Positions 63,494 to 64,000 of a stretch of 64,000 nucleotides of DNA are shown here, one piece after another. The stretch is from Legionella_C sp963803545. Its GTDB lineage: Bacteria > Pseudomonadota > Gammaproteobacteria > Legionellales > Legionellaceae. The stretch lies in assembly GCA_963803545.1 (NCBI GenBank), contig CAWDMX010000004.1, positions 1,101,651 through 1,165,650 of the forward strand. The letters are read 5' to 3'. The notes under the pieces were generated by a model that did no database searches, was not told where the DNA came from, and saw only the letters and a list, made by a program, of their open reading frames with translations. Position 1 is the first letter of the stretch; each line of letters begins with the position of its first letter. The translations under genes and the position numbers were made by a program.

Positions 63494-63725
63494 ATTTTAA
63501 TTCACTATACTGCGCAATTTTCATCACGGTCAGAGGCTGTTGATTATGCGTTTCAAATAGATCAGTTAAAATTCAAGTGGCTATAATACAAAAATGTAGC
63601 GTAGGCCTAGCGGTTGCGATTTTTGTAGGCGCGTTTATAGTACGTAGTATTCTCGTACCGTCAACAATAGCCTTATTTAAAATTAAAAGCTAGAATTGGT
63701 ATCTACCTCCTTGGCTTGATTCTCT

Positions 63726-63979
63726 CGTTGCAGGCCAAGGAAGGTCGCAGACTGAAGCCTTTAGTCTGTTGTAGCCCTAAGGATGGATGATTTTTCCGAA
63801 AGAAAAATATAAAGCCATACGATAAAGGGTCATTCATTGTGGAAGGAAAATGATTTACTCGTTTAGTGCATTAACGAAGACAGGAGGGCCACGCCGGCCA
63901 AACGCATCCCGGTCGCGTTTGCGAGTGATTTTTGCCGACTTGGATGTACTGAAATTTATAACGAGGTAGCGACACGCTT
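63726..63979 (-). repeat. Dispersed ~260-bp repeat, copy 3 (inverted, diverged)
   Basis: Read on the minus strand it starts AAGCGTGTCGCTACCTCG and ends CCTTGGCCTGCAACG, as copies 1 and 2 do. The first ~70 and last ~40 bases are well conserved, the middle is diverged and the palindrome is lost. In the frame open in copies 1 and 2 it has several stops. Confidence 0.8.
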
Positions 63980-64000
63980 ATTTACTAAAAAATCTTATTT

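Larger units (their letters stand above)
62586..63507 (+). mobile_element. IS630-family element, inner copy (probably intact)
   Basis: Ends TAGCTAATTAAAATTTAAA (62586 on) and the complement TAGTGAATTAAAATTTAAA (reverse from 63507), flanked by TA duplications at 62584-62585 and 63508-63509. 922 bp, inserted in the 3' part of the outer transposase gene. Protein sequence differs enough from the outer copy to be a different IS630 type. Confidence 0.85.
61727..63583 (+). mobile_element. IS630-family element, outer copy (interrupted)
   Basis: Ends beginning TAGTTAATTGAATTTTAAATG (61727 on) and the complementary TAGCCACTTGAATTTTAACTG (reverse from 63583), flanked by TA duplications (61725-61726 and 63584-63585). 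It is broken by the inner element at 62586-63507; without it and its extra TA the length would be about 933 bp. Confidence 0.8.
61794..63586 (+). pseudogene. IS630-family transposase, outer copy (nonsense mutation and insertion)
   Basis: The 5' frame (61794-62156) encodes the helix-turn-helix part (LFSVSRSSIQRWRSRL) and reaches a run of nine A (62100-62108), where a -1 shift gives KTSLYAERDESRRQEF. The shifted frame has the first catalytic Asp (VYIDESGID) but a stop TAG at 62234-62236. Beyond it are RYARESFVAGL, the second Asp (VMDNPTFHQ) and the Glu (DLNPIEKCWANL). The inner element enters at 62584; the remnant resumes at 63510 as TAQFSSRSEAVDYAFQ and ends TAA 63584-63586. It cannot be functional. 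Confidence 0.85.

Noticed and set aside
1..64000. tRNA, rRNA genes or CRISPR arrays
   Set aside because: No cloverleaf, rRNA core sequence or regularly spaced direct repeats was recognised by eye on either strand; a tRNAscan or CRISPR search would settle it.

Overview
The window looks like the chromosome of an AT-leaning gammaproteobacterium of the order Legionellales (Legionella/Coxiella/Berkiella-like). The grounds are a secreted IcmL/DotI-domain protein, a tandem pair of major-facilitator transporters of the type expanded in Legionella and Coxiella, a long-form QueF, the yqgE-ruvX-pyrB and hslVU blocks, and many small secreted or membrane proteins without clear families. No species can be named from sequence alone. 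No tRNA, rRNA or CRISPR array was recognised.

Layout. 1-4335 (minus): cytochrome c maturation operon ccmA-B-C-D-E-F, with ccmF cut by the window edge. 4458-5405: SohB-type peptidase. 5566-7432: small unknown genes and an IS3-family element with a frameshifted transposase. 7433-10234: OPT transporter and an SDR enzyme. 10444-12283: IcmL-like secreted protein followed by a FadL-like outer-membrane protein. 12425-23334: mostly housekeeping (YihY, HslU, HslV, DeoB with two MFS transporters, AlgC, Dut, CoaBC). 23398-27073: RadC, a small secreted protein, glutathione reductase, a second secreted protein and a lumazine-synthase-like protein. 27724-32762 (minus): radA, carA, metK, ahcY. 33235-35440: a small unknown, a UmuD-like S24 protein without umuC, a 42-aa ORF and recX. 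35775-40500: a spore-coat-U type chaperone-usher pilus locus with two pilins converging on chaperone-usher-tip genes; the usher is split by a one-base deletion in a homopolymer. 40631-44281: pyrB, ruvX, yqgE and a glutamate-synthase-domain flavoprotein. 44561-50946: unknown membrane proteins, DedA, TrhO, QueF, a MazG-like protein and a GRDP-like protein. 51318-56687: a 1789-aa autotransporter with Pmp-like repeats. 56774-61448: a three-gene phosphorelay (MHYT hybrid kinase, response regulator, HPt-REC-REC-GGDEF protein). 61727-63583: one IS630-family element inserted inside another.

Themes. (1) Envelope and surface: the pilus, the autotransporter, the FadL-like porin and several exported proteins suggest a surface- or host-interacting lifestyle. 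(2) The MHYT phosphorelay ends in an apparently active GGDEF domain, so it probably makes c-di-GMP; its position just after the autotransporter makes adhesion or biofilm control a reasonable guess. (3) Nucleoside use: the two MFS genes run into deoB with an ATGA overlap, which fits nucleoside uptake and pentose-phosphate recovery. (4) Methyl cycle: metK and ahcY are adjacent and follow carA, with carB absent from the site.

The most unusual non-coding signal is a dispersed repeat of about 260 bp, present three times (27205-27464, 44351-44610 and, inverted, 63726-63979). Its ends are conserved, its middle is diverged in the third copy, and two copies carry a near-perfect 13-bp stem. It does not look like any named element, and one copy forms the 3' end of a gene.
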